This document shows positions 15,051-23,080 of a stretch of 64,000 nt of DNA, in pieces. The position numbers and the translations under genes are program-made. Under the pieces are notes generated by a model. It had not been told where the DNA came from. It saw only the letters and a program-made list of their open reading frames with translations, and made no database searches. This stretch comes from E44-bin89 sp034409565 (GTDB lineage: Bacteria; Chloroflexota; Dehalococcoidia; Dehalococcoidales; RBG-16-60-22). The stretch is taken from NCBI GenBank assembly GCA_034409565.1, contig DAOUMS010000008.1, forward strand, positions 1-64,000, in the 5' to 3' direction. Numbering within the stretch: the first letter of the stretch is position 1; the number at the start of each line of letters is the position of its first letter.

Positions 15051-16291
15051 TGGAGAGAACGCTGACCTTACCGAAAATCGTCATCACCGGCATGGGCGCC
15101 ATCACGCCGCTGGGCCTTTCCGTGGATGAGTACTGGCAGGGACTGGTCAGCGGCCGGTCAGGAATTGGCCCGATTACCCTGTTTGATGCCAGCGCCTACC
15201 CGGTAAAAGTAGCCGCCGAAGTGAAAGGGTTTGACCCCGAGCAATACATGCCCCCCAAGCGCGTTGACCGCTCCTCTCGCTGCATCCAGTTTGCCATCGC
15301 GGCGGCCAAGATGGCCATCGCATCGGCCCGCCTGGACATGTCGCGTGAGAAGCCGGAAAAGGTCGGCGTGATTATCGCCAGCAACGGCATGATATCGCTG
15401 ATTTCCGACGAGAGCGAGATTCTCAGGCAGCGCGGCCCGATGCGTGTTGACCCCCTGGGCGTCACCAAGACGTCACCGAGCATGGTCACGGCACAGGTCG
15501 GACTGACGATTGGTGCCAAGGGACCCAATACCAGCCTGAACAGCGCCTGCGCCAGCGGCAGTGATGCGCTCGGTGTTGCTTTAGACCACCTGCATCTGGG
15601 GCACGCCAACGTCATTATTGCCGGTGGCTCGGAGGCCAATGTCAGTCCCATCGGCATTGCCGGCACTGCCCGGATGGGCGCCCTGTCCCGGGAAACAGAC
15701 CCGGCCAAAGCCAGCCGTCCCTTTGACCTTAACCGCGACGGCTTTGTTTTTGGCGAGGGCGCCGGCATCATGGTGCTGGAGACGCTGGAACATGCTCAGG
15801 CACGCGGCGCTCCCATTCTGGCGGAACTGGCCGGCGCCGGCTGGTCTTTTGATGCCTACAACGAGACCGCGCCTGACGCGGAAACGCAGGCAATCGCCAT
15901 GCAAAGAGTACTGCAGGACGCTGGCGTTTTGCCGGAGGAAATCGACTACATCAATGCCCATGGCACCAGCACCCGTCTGAACGACATCGCCGAGACCAGG
16001 TCTATCAAAATGGTCTTCGGTGACAGGGCCTATCAGATACCCATCAGCTCCAATAAATCGATGATAGGGCATCTCGCCTGTGCTGCCGGCGCGGTTGAGG
16101 CGGTAGCCGCGGTAATGACGGTCAGGGAAGGAATCCTGCCGCCCACCATTAACTATAAAACGCCCGACCCAGAATGTGACCTTGATTATGTGCCCAACAA
16201 GGCCAGACGCCATCCGGTCAATGTCTGCCTGTCTAACTCATTCGGTCTGGGCGGCCAGAACTGCAGCCTGATAATCAGGCGTTTCCCGTAA
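15047..16291 (+). CDS. fabF: 3-oxoacyl-ACP synthase II (ketosynthase)
   Basis: The 414-residue protein is full length for FabF. The catalytic triad is visible: Cys in NSACASGSDALG, His in NAHGTSTRLND and His in KSMIGHLACAAGA. It condenses malonyl-ACP with acyl-ACP. GAGGGG lies just before two adjacent ATG codons (15047 and 15050), and the first overlaps the stop of the fabG remnant. It closes the two-dehydratase/ACP/KS cluster. With the reductase lost, the set would depend on a reductase encoded elsewhere. Confidence 0.95.
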   Translation: MMERTLTLPKIVITGMGAITPLGLSVDEYWQGLVSGRSGIGPITLFDASAYPVKVAAEVKGFDPEQYMPPKRVDRSSRCIQFAIAAAKMAIASARLDMSREKPEKVGVIIASNGMISLISDESEILRQRGPMRVDPLGVTKTSPSMVTAQVGLTIGAKGPNTSLNSACASGSDALGVALDHLHLGHANVIIAGGSEANVSPIGIAGTARMGALSRETDPAKASRPFDLNRDGFVFGEGAGIMVLETLEHAQARGAPILAELAGAGWSFDAYNETAPDAETQAIAMQRVLQDAGVLPEEIDYINAHGTSTRLNDIAETRSIKMVFGDRAYQIPISSNKSMIGHLACAAGAVEAVAAVMTVREGILPPTINYKTPDPECDLDYVPNKARRHPVNVCLSNSFGLGGQNCSLIIRRFP

Positions 16292-16329
16292 AGCCGCCGA
16301 TAGAACCGGCCAGCAGATAACGACTTCAT

Positions 16330-16554
16330 TTTCTGATAAATAATAATGGTGAGATTCAATTGGTCATCAACACGCCCAGCGGCAAGCTGAGCCAGTATGA
16401 CGATTCTTACATCCGCAAGGCAGCCATCAAATACAAGGTGCCATATATCACCACTCTGGCCGCGGCCAACGCGGCGGCGAAGGGTATCGCCGCCTACCGT
16501 CAGGTAAAGGCAGGGGTGAAATCGCTGCAGAAATACCACTCGAAAATAAAGTAA
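16330..16554 (+). pseudogene. C-terminal fragment of carbamoyl-phosphate synthase large chain
   Basis: The frame reads LINNGEIQLVINTPSGK, then DDSYIRKAAIKYKVPYITT and AAAKGIAAYRQ, an exact style of the MGS-like allosteric end of CarB, and stops normally at 16554. The other thousand residues of CarB are absent; a stop codon at 16318-16320 lies just upstream and fabF ends at 16291. An ORF caller would start it at TTG 16360. It is a gene tail left by rearrangement, not a functional enzyme, though a free MGS-like domain protein cannot be wholly excluded. Confidence 0.8.
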
Positions 16555-16616
16555 CGAACTGCCGAGAAACAAGACCCCAATTAAAGAGGGCGCTTAAAAA
16601 ACCTTCTTCGGACCAT

Positions 16617-16698
16617 TTCCCCCTTTGAAAGAGGGGGACTAAGGGGGATCTCCAGGCTCAAAATCCCTCTCAATCTCCCTTTACGAAAGGGAGAGGAA
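16617..16698. repeat. Intergenic palindromic repeat element
   Basis: Two hairpins lie in tandem: TTCCCCCTTTGAAAGAGGGGG and TCTCCCTTTACGAAAGGGAGA, joined by a spacer with AAGGGGGATCT and AAATCCCTCTCAATC that are partly complementary to each other. This layout resembles small non-autonomous repeats scattered between genes in many environmental genomes. It occupies the 287-base gap between the carB fragment and ridA; the rest of the gap holds only the ridA promoter. Confidence 0.6.
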
Positions 16699-16779
16699 TG
16701 ACTTGAACCTGTTTTTCATCAACCTGCTTAACAGCCACAGAGCCATTTCTGTGCCCTTTCTTTTTCATTTTCCGGGTCA

Positions 16780-16808
16780 TTGACAGAAAACGACTGGTAA
16801 TACAGAAT
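16780..16808 (+). promoter_or_regulatory. Promoter of ridA-thrC
   Basis: TTGACA (16780-16785) is followed after 17 bases by CAGAAT (16803-16808, four of six consensus bases). The predicted RNA start is about 25 bases before the ATG, leaving room for the GGGGGGAAA ribosome site. Confidence 0.5.
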
Positions 16809-16841
16809 AGCACCAGCAGCGGTGAAGGGGGGAAACGGAAA

Positions 16842-17222
16842 ATGAAAGTGATATTTACTGAAAACGCACCCCGGCCGGCGGGGCATTATTCGCAGGCCAT
16901 CATTCACAACGACACCGTCTACGTATGCGGTCAGCTGCCAATCGAGCCAGAATCAGGAGAGAAAAGAACCGGCCCCATTGAAGAGCAGGCGGAGCAGGCG
17001 CTGCAGAATATCGCCGGGATATTGAAAGCCGCCGGCAGCGATGTCAATCAAGTATTGAAGGTAACCGTTTACATCGCCGATATGTCGCTCTGGGAGCGGT
17101 TCAACGCCGTTTATGCCCGTTTCTTCGGCGAGCACCGTCCAGCACGCACCGTGGTGCCAGCACCGAACCTGCACTTTGGCTTCCAGGTCGAGATTGACGC
17201 CATTGCTGCCTTAAAGAAATGA
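16842..17222 (+). CDS. ridA: RidA family enamine/imine deaminase
   Basis: The 126-residue length and the motifs NAPRPAGHYSQAI, GQLPIEPESG, EQAEQALQNIAGILKAAGSD and the substrate Arg in ARTVVPAP are typical of YjgF/RidA. The trimeric enzyme hydrolyses reactive enamines (2-aminoacrylate, 2-aminocrotonate) released by PLP enzymes. The adjacent threonine-synthase gene begins 13 bases after its stop, so it probably protects against intermediates leaking from that enzyme or a downstream dehydratase. Start ATG with GGGGGGAAAC upstream. Confidence 0.92.
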   Translation: MKVIFTENAPRPAGHYSQAIIHNDTVYVCGQLPIEPESGEKRTGPIEEQAEQALQNIAGILKAAGSDVNQVLKVTVYIADMSLWERFNAVYARFFGEHRPARTVVPAPNLHFGFQVEIDAIAALKK

Positions 17223-17234
17223 TTGGGGCCTGCC

Positions 17235-18356
17235 ATGAACCAGCTTGTTTGCATTGAATGCCGGGCATCATACCCGCTGGACGAACCGCGGTGGCAGTGC
17301 CACTGTGGCGGCGTTCTCGACATTGACTTCCGGCCATCTTTTGACCTGAAGAGAATAAAACAGAGAAAGCCAACCATGTGGCGCTACCGTGAAGCCATCC
17401 CTCTGGAGGACGATGGTAATATCATTTCTCTTGATGAAGGGTTTACGCCGCTAGCCGGAGTCACGATGGGCGGGAAGACCGTGCTCATCAAACAGGACCA
17501 GCTTTTTCCCACCGGCGCCTACAAGGATAGAGGTGCTTCCGTCCTCATCAGCAAAATAAAGGAACTGGGCATAAAGGAGGTGGTCGAGGACTCCTCCGGC
17601 AACGCCGGCGCGGCGATTGCCGCCTACTGCGCCCGTGCCGGCATTGACTGCCACATTTACACGCCGGAAAATACCTCCGCCGGCAAGCTGGCCCAGATAA
17701 GGCATTACGGGGCGGTACTGCACCTGATACCGGGTACCAGAGAGGACACGGCACGGGCAGCCTTGCCGGCCGCAGAAAAAACGTACTACGCCAGCCATGC
17801 CTGGAACCCCTTTTTCTTCCAGGGTACCAAGACCTTCGCCTTTGAAGTGTGCGAGCAGCTCGGCTGGAAGTCCCCGGATACCGTTATTTTGCCCGTGGGC
17901 AACGGGACGCTCCTACTGGGCGCCTACATCGGCTTCAAAGAGCTGCGGCAGGCGGGGATTATCGACCGACTGCCGAAAATAATCGGCGTGCAGGCAGCAA
18001 ACTGCGCCCCTCTTTACCATGCTTACCGGGAAAACCTGACGGAGGTCCCCCCGGCAGACAGTAGAGAAACGCTGGCCGAGGGTATTGCCATTGCCCGGCC
18101 GGTAAGAGGCCAGCAAATCATCGACGCCGTCAGGCAGACGCACGGCGAATTTCTGGTGGTGAGCGAGGACGAAATCAGAAAGGCGCTGGTGGAAACCTGT
18201 CGCCAGGGCTATTACATTGAGCCCACCTCGGCGGCGACCATCGCCGGCGTTAAAAAATATCTTCCCCGCTCAAAGCAACATGAAATCATCGTCTCCGTTT
18301 TCACCGGCCACGGCCTGAAGGCCACCGAGAAAATGCTGAAACTGCTTGAATCTTGA
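17235..18356 (+). CDS. thrC: Threonine synthase (PLP fold type II) with zinc ribbon
   Basis: The 373-residue protein starts with a zinc-ribbon-like segment (CIECRASYPL, then QCHCGGVLD), typical of thrC proteins of archaea and Chloroflexi. The PLP lysine is in TGAYKDRGASVL, the phosphate loop in SSGNAGAAIAAYCA, and the C-terminal PVGNGTLLLGAYIGF and PTSAATIAGVKK complete the fold. It converts O-phosphohomoserine to threonine. ATG 17235 was chosen because the upstream TTG at 17223 lies next to the ridA stop and would precede the zinc ribbon by four residues only. The dap/asd genes at the right end supply the same pathway. A threonine-dehydratase-like role is less likely. Confidence 0.85.
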   Translation: MNQLVCIECRASYPLDEPRWQCHCGGVLDIDFRPSFDLKRIKQRKPTMWRYREAIPLEDDGNIISLDEGFTPLAGVTMGGKTVLIKQDQLFPTGAYKDRGASVLISKIKELGIKEVVEDSSGNAGAAIAAYCARAGIDCHIYTPENTSAGKLAQIRHYGAVLHLIPGTREDTARAALPAAEKTYYASHAWNPFFFQGTKTFAFEVCEQLGWKSPDTVILPVGNGTLLLGAYIGFKELRQAGIIDRLPKIIGVQAANCAPLYHAYRENLTEVPPADSRETLAEGIAIARPVRGQQIIDAVRQTHGEFLVVSEDEIRKALVETCRQGYYIEPTSAATIAGVKKYLPRSKQHEIIVSVFTGHGLKATEKMLKLLES

Positions 18357-18383
18357 CAGGCGATAGCTTTCAATGCATATAAT
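18353..18383 (+). promoter_or_regulatory. Promoter of the NHL-repeat gene
   Basis: TTGACA (18353-18358), overlapping the thrC stop codon, and TATAAT (18378-18383) match the consensus exactly but are 19 bases apart. The leader to the NHL gene is about 80 bases and ends with AAGGAGG. Confidence 0.6.
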
Positions 18384-18471
18384 ACGGCGGACTTTCGTGT
18401 AGACAGGTTCTGTTTGTACAGAGCCATCACGATAATTCTAGAATATAGTAAGTACAAGGAGGTATAGCGGC

Positions 18472-19407
18472 ATGTCTTACGGTTCCGGCAAGTACACGTA
18501 TGAACTGGTTGACGGGTGGGCGAAGTATCCCAAGGACTGGTCAATACTTGACGTTGGCGGTATCGCCATCGACAAGCAGGACAGGGTGTATGTTTTCAAT
18601 CGCGGCGCTCATCCCCTGCTGATATTCGACCGCGAGGGAAATTTTCAGTCCACCTGGGGAGAAGGCCTCTTCAAGCGGGCGCACGGCAGCTGCATTGACC
18701 CCGAAGGAAACATCTACTGCACGGACGATTACAACCACACCGTGCGCAAATTCACTCCCGATGGCAAGTTGCTCATGACCCTCGGCACCGAGGACAAGCC
18801 GTCGGACTCGGGCTACGTCAAGAAATTTGACTTCTTCTGCAGCCTGGCGACCATTACCAGAGCTGGCGGACCATTCAACCGCCCCACCGGCATCGCCATG
18901 GGCCCCTCGGGTAACCTCTATATTTCCGATGGCTACGGGAATGCCCAGGTCCATAAATTCAGCGGCGACGGTAAACACCTGCTCTCCTGGGGCGAACCGG
19001 GCACCGGCCCGGGCCAGTTCCGCCTCCCCCATAACGTCTGGGTGGACAAACAGGAGCGGGTCTGGATTCCCGACCGGGAAAACCACCGCATACAGATATT
19101 CGATGCCGAAGGCAAGCTGCTCAACATGTGGACCGACCTGATTCGTCCCACTGACCTGTTCATCGATGATGAGGACATCGTGTATGTCAGTGACCTGGCC
19201 GACCGGGTCAGCATATATACCATTGACGGCAAGTTGCTGTCCCAGTGGGCCTCGGAGGGGCTGGACAAAGACAAAGCCCTGTTCCTCGCCCCGCACGCCA
19301 TCGCCGTTGACTCCCAGGGCAGCATCTACGTGGGCGAGGTGGCCTATACCGGCCACAAAATCGACAAGGGACCAAAGGTAATACAGAAATTCAGACGTAA
19401 AGCCTAG
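18472..19407 (+). CDS. NHL-repeat beta-propeller protein
   Basis: The 311-residue protein is a string of NHL repeats: VGGIAIDKQDRVYVFNRG, HGSCIDPEGNIYCTDDYN, PTGIAMGPSGNLYISDGYG, PHNVWVDKQERVWIPDREN, PTDLFIDDEDIVYVSDLA and APHAIAVDSQGSIYVGEVA, enough for a six-bladed propeller. Similar proteins are annotated as peptidyl-alpha-hydroxyglycine amidating-lyase-like, but function is unknown; NHL propellers bind proteins or ligands. No signal peptide is visible, so it is probably cytoplasmic. AAGGAGG precedes ATG. It converges with the 2-hydroxyacid dehydrogenase gene. Confidence 0.85.
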   Translation: MSYGSGKYTYELVDGWAKYPKDWSILDVGGIAIDKQDRVYVFNRGAHPLLIFDREGNFQSTWGEGLFKRAHGSCIDPEGNIYCTDDYNHTVRKFTPDGKLLMTLGTEDKPSDSGYVKKFDFFCSLATITRAGGPFNRPTGIAMGPSGNLYISDGYGNAQVHKFSGDGKHLLSWGEPGTGPGQFRLPHNVWVDKQERVWIPDRENHRIQIFDAEGKLLNMWTDLIRPTDLFIDDEDIVYVSDLADRVSIYTIDGKLLSQWASEGLDKDKALFLAPHAIAVDSQGSIYVGEVAYTGHKIDKGPKVIQKFRRKA

Positions 19408-19440
19408 AAACCTGCATTTCCTTGTATCATGTAAAATATA

Positions 19441-19471
19441 GGTAAGGGGGGATGGTTCAGTCCCCCTTTAC
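19441..19471. terminator. Bidirectional terminator-like hairpin between convergent genes
   Basis: GGTAAGGGGG and CCCCCTTTACC pair around a loop of about ten bases, giving a stem of about 11 bp with short A/T runs outside. It overlaps the last codons of the minus-strand dehydrogenase. The T-run is short, so efficiency may be modest. Confidence 0.55.
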
Positions 19472-20464
19472 CAGTTTAAACTTCGGCTTAACTTCCTTAT
19501 TTACCCAGTGTGTAGGCCACTTACCAGTGATAACCCGGGCCGCCTGCTGCCCCACCAGTATCCTTGCCCGCCGCCCGGCCGCGTCAGACCAGCCCGCATT
19601 GTGCGGGGTAACCACCACGTTGTCCATTTTGAGCAGAGGGTTACCGGCATCAACCGGCTCCTGCTCAAAGACATCAATCCCGGCGCCGGCAATCCATTTC
19701 TCCCGCAGCGCCTTTATCAGCGCCGCTTCATCAACCACCGGGCCCCGCGATGTGTTGACGAAGTAGGCAGTCGGCTTCATCTGCTTGAATTCTTTTTCCC
19801 CGACCAGGTGATGGGTCTCTTTCCCCAGCAGCGCGTGCACGGAGACAAAATCTGATTCCTTGAGCAGCTCCGGCATACTTACCAGTTTTATACCGTGTTC
19901 CCTGGCCACGGACTCTTTCAAATAAGGGTCAGTGCCCAGAACTTCGAGGTTAAAACCCGCGGCCCTCCGGGCCACCGCCCGCCCGATGGTACCGCAACCA
20001 ACGAGCCCCAGGGTCTGGTCGGTAAAGGAATGCATCGGCGTCATTTCACTGTACTTTGCCCAGTAGCCTGACTTGGTCAGGTTGTTGTAGTAGACAATTC
20101 TTCGGACGCAGGCTAAAAGCAGACCGAACGTGTGGTCAGCGACTTCATCAAGGCAGAAACCGGGGAGGTTCACCACCAGGACACCGTTATCGGTGGCGGC
20201 GTCTACATCCACCGTATCATAGCCGATGCCGTAGCGCACAATGACCCTGAGTTTCGGGCTGGACGCGATTACCCGGCGCGTCATCTGGCCAAACATCGTT
20301 ATCACCGCATCCGCGTCTTTAGTAGCGGCAATTGTCTCCTCTTCGGTCTGGCATTCGGCCAGCACCAGTTCGGCATTGACCTTGGCCAGTTCCTCGCGCT
20401 CTTCCTTGATAGCATCACGGTCAATCACTTTATCAACACGAACTACCTTGGGACGACTTTCCAT
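19457..20464 (-). CDS. D-isomer-specific 2-hydroxyacid dehydrogenase
   Basis: The 335-residue protein belongs to the SerA/CtBP-like family. The NAD motif is GLVGCGTIGRAVARRAAGF, the catalytic Arg lies in VNTSRGPVVDEAAL, Glu in AGIDVFEQEPVD and His in VVVTPHNAGWS. It reversibly oxidises a 2-hydroxy acid to the 2-oxo acid with NAD. There is no regulatory ACT domain, so it is not a typical serA. Start ATG 20464 has GGAGG 11 bases upstream; the longer reading runs through the promoter. It diverges from a UxaA/SuyAB-type lyase pair. In bacteria that degrade sulfolactate, an enzyme of this family (SlcC) stands beside SuyAB, so a hydroxyacid or sulfolactate substrate is possible. Confidence 0.88.
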   Translation of the reverse strand: MESRPKVVRVDKVIDRDAIKEEREELAKVNAELVLAECQTEEETIAATKDADAVITMFGQMTRRVIASSPKLRVIVRYGIGYDTVDVDAATDNGVLVVNLPGFCLDEVADHTFGLLLACVRRIVYYNNLTKSGYWAKYSEMTPMHSFTDQTLGLVGCGTIGRAVARRAAGFNLEVLGTDPYLKESVAREHGIKLVSMPELLKESDFVSVHALLGKETHHLVGEKEFKQMKPTAYFVNTSRGPVVDEAALIKALREKWIAGAGIDVFEQEPVDAGNPLLKMDNVVVTPHNAGWSDAAGRRARILVGQQAARVITGKWPTHWVNKEVKPKFKLVKGD

Positions 20465-20504
20465 ATGACGTAAAGCCTCCTTTTTCTGATTATCTCTGCT
20501 GCTC

Positions 20505-20533
20505 ATTGTAATTTGAGAAAAAGGCCCTGTCAA
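20505..20533 (-). promoter_or_regulatory. Promoter of the 2-hydroxyacid dehydrogenase gene
   Basis: On the minus strand TTGACA (20533-20528) and TACAAT (20510-20505) are 17 bases apart. The RNA start would be near 20498. A second TTGACA on the plus strand (20558-20563), 18 bases before TAGCAT, may drive the divergent lyase genes. Confidence 0.7.
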
Positions 20534-20651
20534 TCTGGTAACCGGGCCCGGGCGCACTTGACAATTCTTCAAAATTTCATTTAGCATTTAGCCAACAATC
20601 AAGCGAATGTCAGGTTGACCGGGGAAAAGCCAGCATTAAGGAGGATTCCAC

Positions 20652-20951
20652 ATGATGAAAAGAGCGATGAGAATCGGTCCCGATGACAACACCGCCACCG
20701 CCCTGAATGATATTGATGCGGGAGAAACCATCAGCCTGGTTTCAAAGTCCGGTCCGGTTGGGGAAATGACCACCAGGCAGGCGGTACCCTTCGGACACAA
20801 GGTGGCCGTCATTGACATCAAAAAGGGCGACAAAATCCTGAAGTACGGAGAGGTAATCGGTCTGGCCACCCAGCCGATAAACAAAGGGGACTATGTTCAC
20901 ACGCATAATGTCGAAAGCGCCCTCCTCCCTGGCAGCAAGGAGGTAAAGTAA
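20652..20951 (+). CDS. UxaA/SuyA-type lyase small subunit (SAF domain)
   Basis: The 99-residue protein is a single SAF domain: DNTATALNDIDAGETISL, VPFGHKVAVIDIKKGDKILK, YGEVIGLATQPINKGDYVH and the ending THNVES. This is the N-terminal part of altronate dehydratase (UxaA), encoded here as a separate small subunit as in sulfolactate sulfo-lyase SuyA. The large subunit follows, its ATG overlapping the stop (TAATG). AAGGAGG precedes two ATG codons (20652, 20655). A second such pair lies at 39104-40560. Substrate cannot be read from the sequence: sugar acids and (R)-sulfolactate are both possible. Confidence 0.88.
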   Translation: MMKRAMRIGPDDNTATALNDIDAGETISLVSKSGPVGEMTTRQAVPFGHKVAVIDIKKGDKILKYGEVIGLATQPINKGDYVHTHNVESALLPGSKEVK

Positions 20952-22150
20952 TGGAATTTCTAGGTTATGAAAGACCCGATGGTTCGGTCGGCATACGCAA
21001 CCATGTGGCCGTGATATCCAGCGGCCGCTGCGGCAATGAGATGGCGGCCACTATTGCCGATGCCGTGCCGGGTGCCGTGCCTGTTATTCATACCCACGTC
21101 TGCGTCCGCCTTAAAGATGATAATGAAAAAGCACTGCGTGTACTGACCGGTATAGGCAGCAGCCCAAACACTGCCGCTGCCCTCGTAGTCGGCATTGGCT
21201 GTGAAAATCCTTCGCCAGCCACCATTGCCGGAGAGATTGCCAAATCCAGGAAGCCGGTTGAGGTTCTGACCATAATGGAAAGCGACGGCTTTCAGAGTTT
21301 CATGGACCAGGGACTGAGCACCACCCGCCGTATGGTCGCTGAAGCATCCCAGATGCAACGCAAGCCATTCCCTCTGAGCTATCTGACTCTGGGCGTGAAA
21401 TGCGGCGGCTCCAGCGCCATATCAGGCATTGCTGGAAACGCGGTAACCGGTAAAGTCTTAGACCGGTTGATTGCCGAAGGCGGCACTGCCATTTTCTCCG
21501 AGACCACCGAGGTCATCGGTGCCGACCACCTTATCGTCAAAAGGGCAGTCAATAAGGAGGTGGCACGCCAGTTCCGGGAGATGGTAGCCCGTCAGGAGGC
21601 AATGATTAAAGCCTCCGGAGAGGACATCAGAGGCACTCAGCCCACCCGCGGCAATATCGCCGAAGGCCTGATTACCATTGAAGAAAAATCACTGGGCGCC
21701 ATGGCCAAAAGCGGCACCTCCCCGCTGCAGGGCGTGCTTGAGTACGCTGAAAAGCCGCCGGGCAAAGGACTGTACTTCATGGACGGTTCAGCCATGACCA
21801 GCGAACTCATCAGCAGCGAAGCAGCCGCCGGGGCGCATATCCACATTTACAATGTCGGCGGTGGGATTTCCTCCAGCTTTCGCTGTGCGCCAGGCTGGAT
21901 GGGCGAAATCCCGTTCATTCCTCAAATTGCAGTTGTCAGCCGGCGAAGCAAACCGCATGACAGCCAGGAAAAGGACTTCTTTGATATCTTCGCCGACACC
22001 GTTATTGAGGGGACGGAATCGGTCGACGAGGTGGCGGACCGCTTCTTCAACGAGGTTATAGCAGTTGCTTCCGGCAAGCTGACCAAGCGCGAGATGCGCA
22101 AGGGATATCGCGAACCCATCGTCTTATACAGCCTCGGTCCAATATTGTAG
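20951..22150 (+). CDS. UxaA/SuyB-type lyase large subunit
   Basis: The 399-residue protein matches the C-terminal part of the altronate/galactarate dehydratase family: FLGYERPDGSVGIRNHVAV at the N-terminus, GIGCENPSPATIAG, LTLGVKCGGSSAISGIAGN, AEGLITIEEKSLGAMAKSG and an ending YSLGPIL. Family enzymes are Fe-dependent lyases removing water (sugar acids) or sulfite (SuyB) from 2-hydroxy acids. It overlaps the small subunit by one base. Together with the divergent 2-hydroxyacid dehydrogenase it forms a small catabolic unit. It is clearly paralogous to the gene at 39104-40261. Confidence 0.88.
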   Translation: MEFLGYERPDGSVGIRNHVAVISSGRCGNEMAATIADAVPGAVPVIHTHVCVRLKDDNEKALRVLTGIGSSPNTAAALVVGIGCENPSPATIAGEIAKSRKPVEVLTIMESDGFQSFMDQGLSTTRRMVAEASQMQRKPFPLSYLTLGVKCGGSSAISGIAGNAVTGKVLDRLIAEGGTAIFSETTEVIGADHLIVKRAVNKEVARQFREMVARQEAMIKASGEDIRGTQPTRGNIAEGLITIEEKSLGAMAKSGTSPLQGVLEYAEKPPGKGLYFMDGSAMTSELISSEAAAGAHIHIYNVGGGISSSFRCAPGWMGEIPFIPQIAVVSRRSKPHDSQEKDFFDIFADTVIEGTESVDEVADRFFNEVIAVASGKLTKREMRKGYREPIVLYSLGPIL

Positions 22151-22223
22151 GGCAAGCTTGACAGTTAGGTAGTGGGTCAATTTGAAATTAGTAGGGATTA
22201 ACAGATGCTTGACCGCTTTACGC

Positions 22224-22229
22224 TATACT
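22224..22229 (+). promoter_or_regulatory. -10 box for a leaderless small gene
   Basis: TATACT ends six bases before the ATG at 22236, so transcription would begin at the start codon itself. No good -35 is visible at 16-18 bases. Confidence 0.45.
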
Positions 22230-22235
22230 TGAAGT

Positions 22236-22442
22236 ATGCAAAGACATAAAAGAACCTCAGATGTAAATGTAATAGCTAGCCAGATTGTAGACGAGGCTAC
22301 TGATGAAACCCATATCGTCAAGAACCCTGCGGCTGTGGCTCTAGGTAGGCTAGGCGGATTGAAGGGCAGACGAGTCAGAGCTGAGAGGCTCACAAGCACA
22401 AGGCGAGTTGAAATAGCCAAGAAAGCGACTCAGGCTAGGTGA
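22236..22442 (+). CDS. Small conserved basic protein, unknown function
   Basis: The 68-residue protein has the core NPAAVALGRLGGLKGRRVRAE followed by a basic helix (TSTRRVEIAKKATQAR). Short proteins with this AAxxLGRLGGxKGG-like core are widespread in bacteria with no known function. The first half is polar and acidic (VIASQIVDEATDETH). There is no ribosome site; a -10 box lies directly upstream, suggesting a leaderless mRNA. It converges on the MazF-type toxin gene, nine bases away. DNA or RNA binding is possible from its charge. Confidence 0.65.
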   Translation: MQRHKRTSDVNVIASQIVDEATDETHIVKNPAAVALGRLGGLKGRRVRAERLTSTRRVEIAKKATQAR

Positions 22443-22450
22443 GGTAAAGT

Positions 22451-22786
22451 TTAATCTATACCTAAACTTGCCTGTATAGCTTGATTTACTTTAGTCATCT
22501 TCAGCGAAGACAAGTGACCCCGTTTACCACGTAGCCAACTTTTAGGGATTGTCATAATCCGCCCTAAATCCACTGATCCCCCATGCCCTAAGCTGCTCTC
22601 GTGGTCTTTGAAGTTAACCAAAATAGGTAAATCTTTTACGGTATGCGTGATATAGGCAACTATAGTGGAATCGCTCCGCTGATTTCCAATATCGTTCTGT
22701 ATTATTAGCGCAGGGTGTATACCCGCATCCTCACCCCAATCCACATCGTAGATTTCTCCCCGCCTTACCTTAATGGATTCCGCCAC
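22451..22786 (-). CDS. MazF/PemK-type toxin (mRNA interferase)
   Basis: The 111-residue protein starts VRRGEIYDVDWGEDAGIHPALIIQND, the PemK-family beginning (RGEIWxVxxxxxxGxRPxLVIQND), followed by NQRSDSTIVAYIT and VDLGRIMTIPKSWL. Family members are ribosome-independent endoribonucleases that cut mRNA at short sequences. The catalytic Arg of the first strand is present, and a Ser/Thr lies in the usual SDSTIV place. It lies five bases after its antitoxin gene, in the standard antitoxin-toxin order. Complete length. Confidence 0.9.
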   Translation of the reverse strand: MAESIKVRRGEIYDVDWGEDAGIHPALIIQNDIGNQRSDSTIVAYITHTVKDLPILVNFKDHESSLGHGGSVDLGRIMTIPKSWLRGKRGHLSSLKMTKVNQAIQASLGID

Positions 22787-22791
22787 AACAG

Positions 22792-23052
22792 TTAATCACC
22801 CCAAGAAGATGCAATCTTTTGAATAACCTTAACAGACTTCTTGGCAAAATCCCTGTGTTCATTTGCCATAGTTTCATAATATTTAACCATTAACGCCTCT
22901 TTGCGACGGAGAGCTAATTCCTCTAAGCACTGAGAAACAACGCCGCTAGCAGTAGTGTTGTTTTCTTTTGCTATTTCCTCTGCCAGCGCTTTTAACTCTG
23001 GCCTAACAGTTGTTGATAACTGAACCTTGCGCACTGTAGCTTGTGTTACCAT
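22792..23052 (-). CDS. Ribbon-helix-helix-type antitoxin
   Basis: The 86-residue protein has a short N-terminal strand (VRKVQLSTTVRPEL) followed by two helices (LKALAEEIAKENNTTASGVVSQCLEEL), typical of an RHH DNA-binding domain, and a charged C-terminal tail that should bind the toxin. ATG 23052 has GGGGAGA upstream; a TTG 15 bases earlier would bury that site. A 30-bp palindrome lies just upstream and is the likely operator for autorepression. It pairs with the MazF-type toxin. Confidence 0.8.
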   Translation of the reverse strand: MVTQATVRKVQLSTTVRPELKALAEEIAKENNTTASGVVSQCLEELALRRKEALMVKYYETMANEHRDFAKKSVKVIQKIASSWGD

Positions 23053-23080
23053 GCCAACTCTCCCCAAATAATATATTAGT

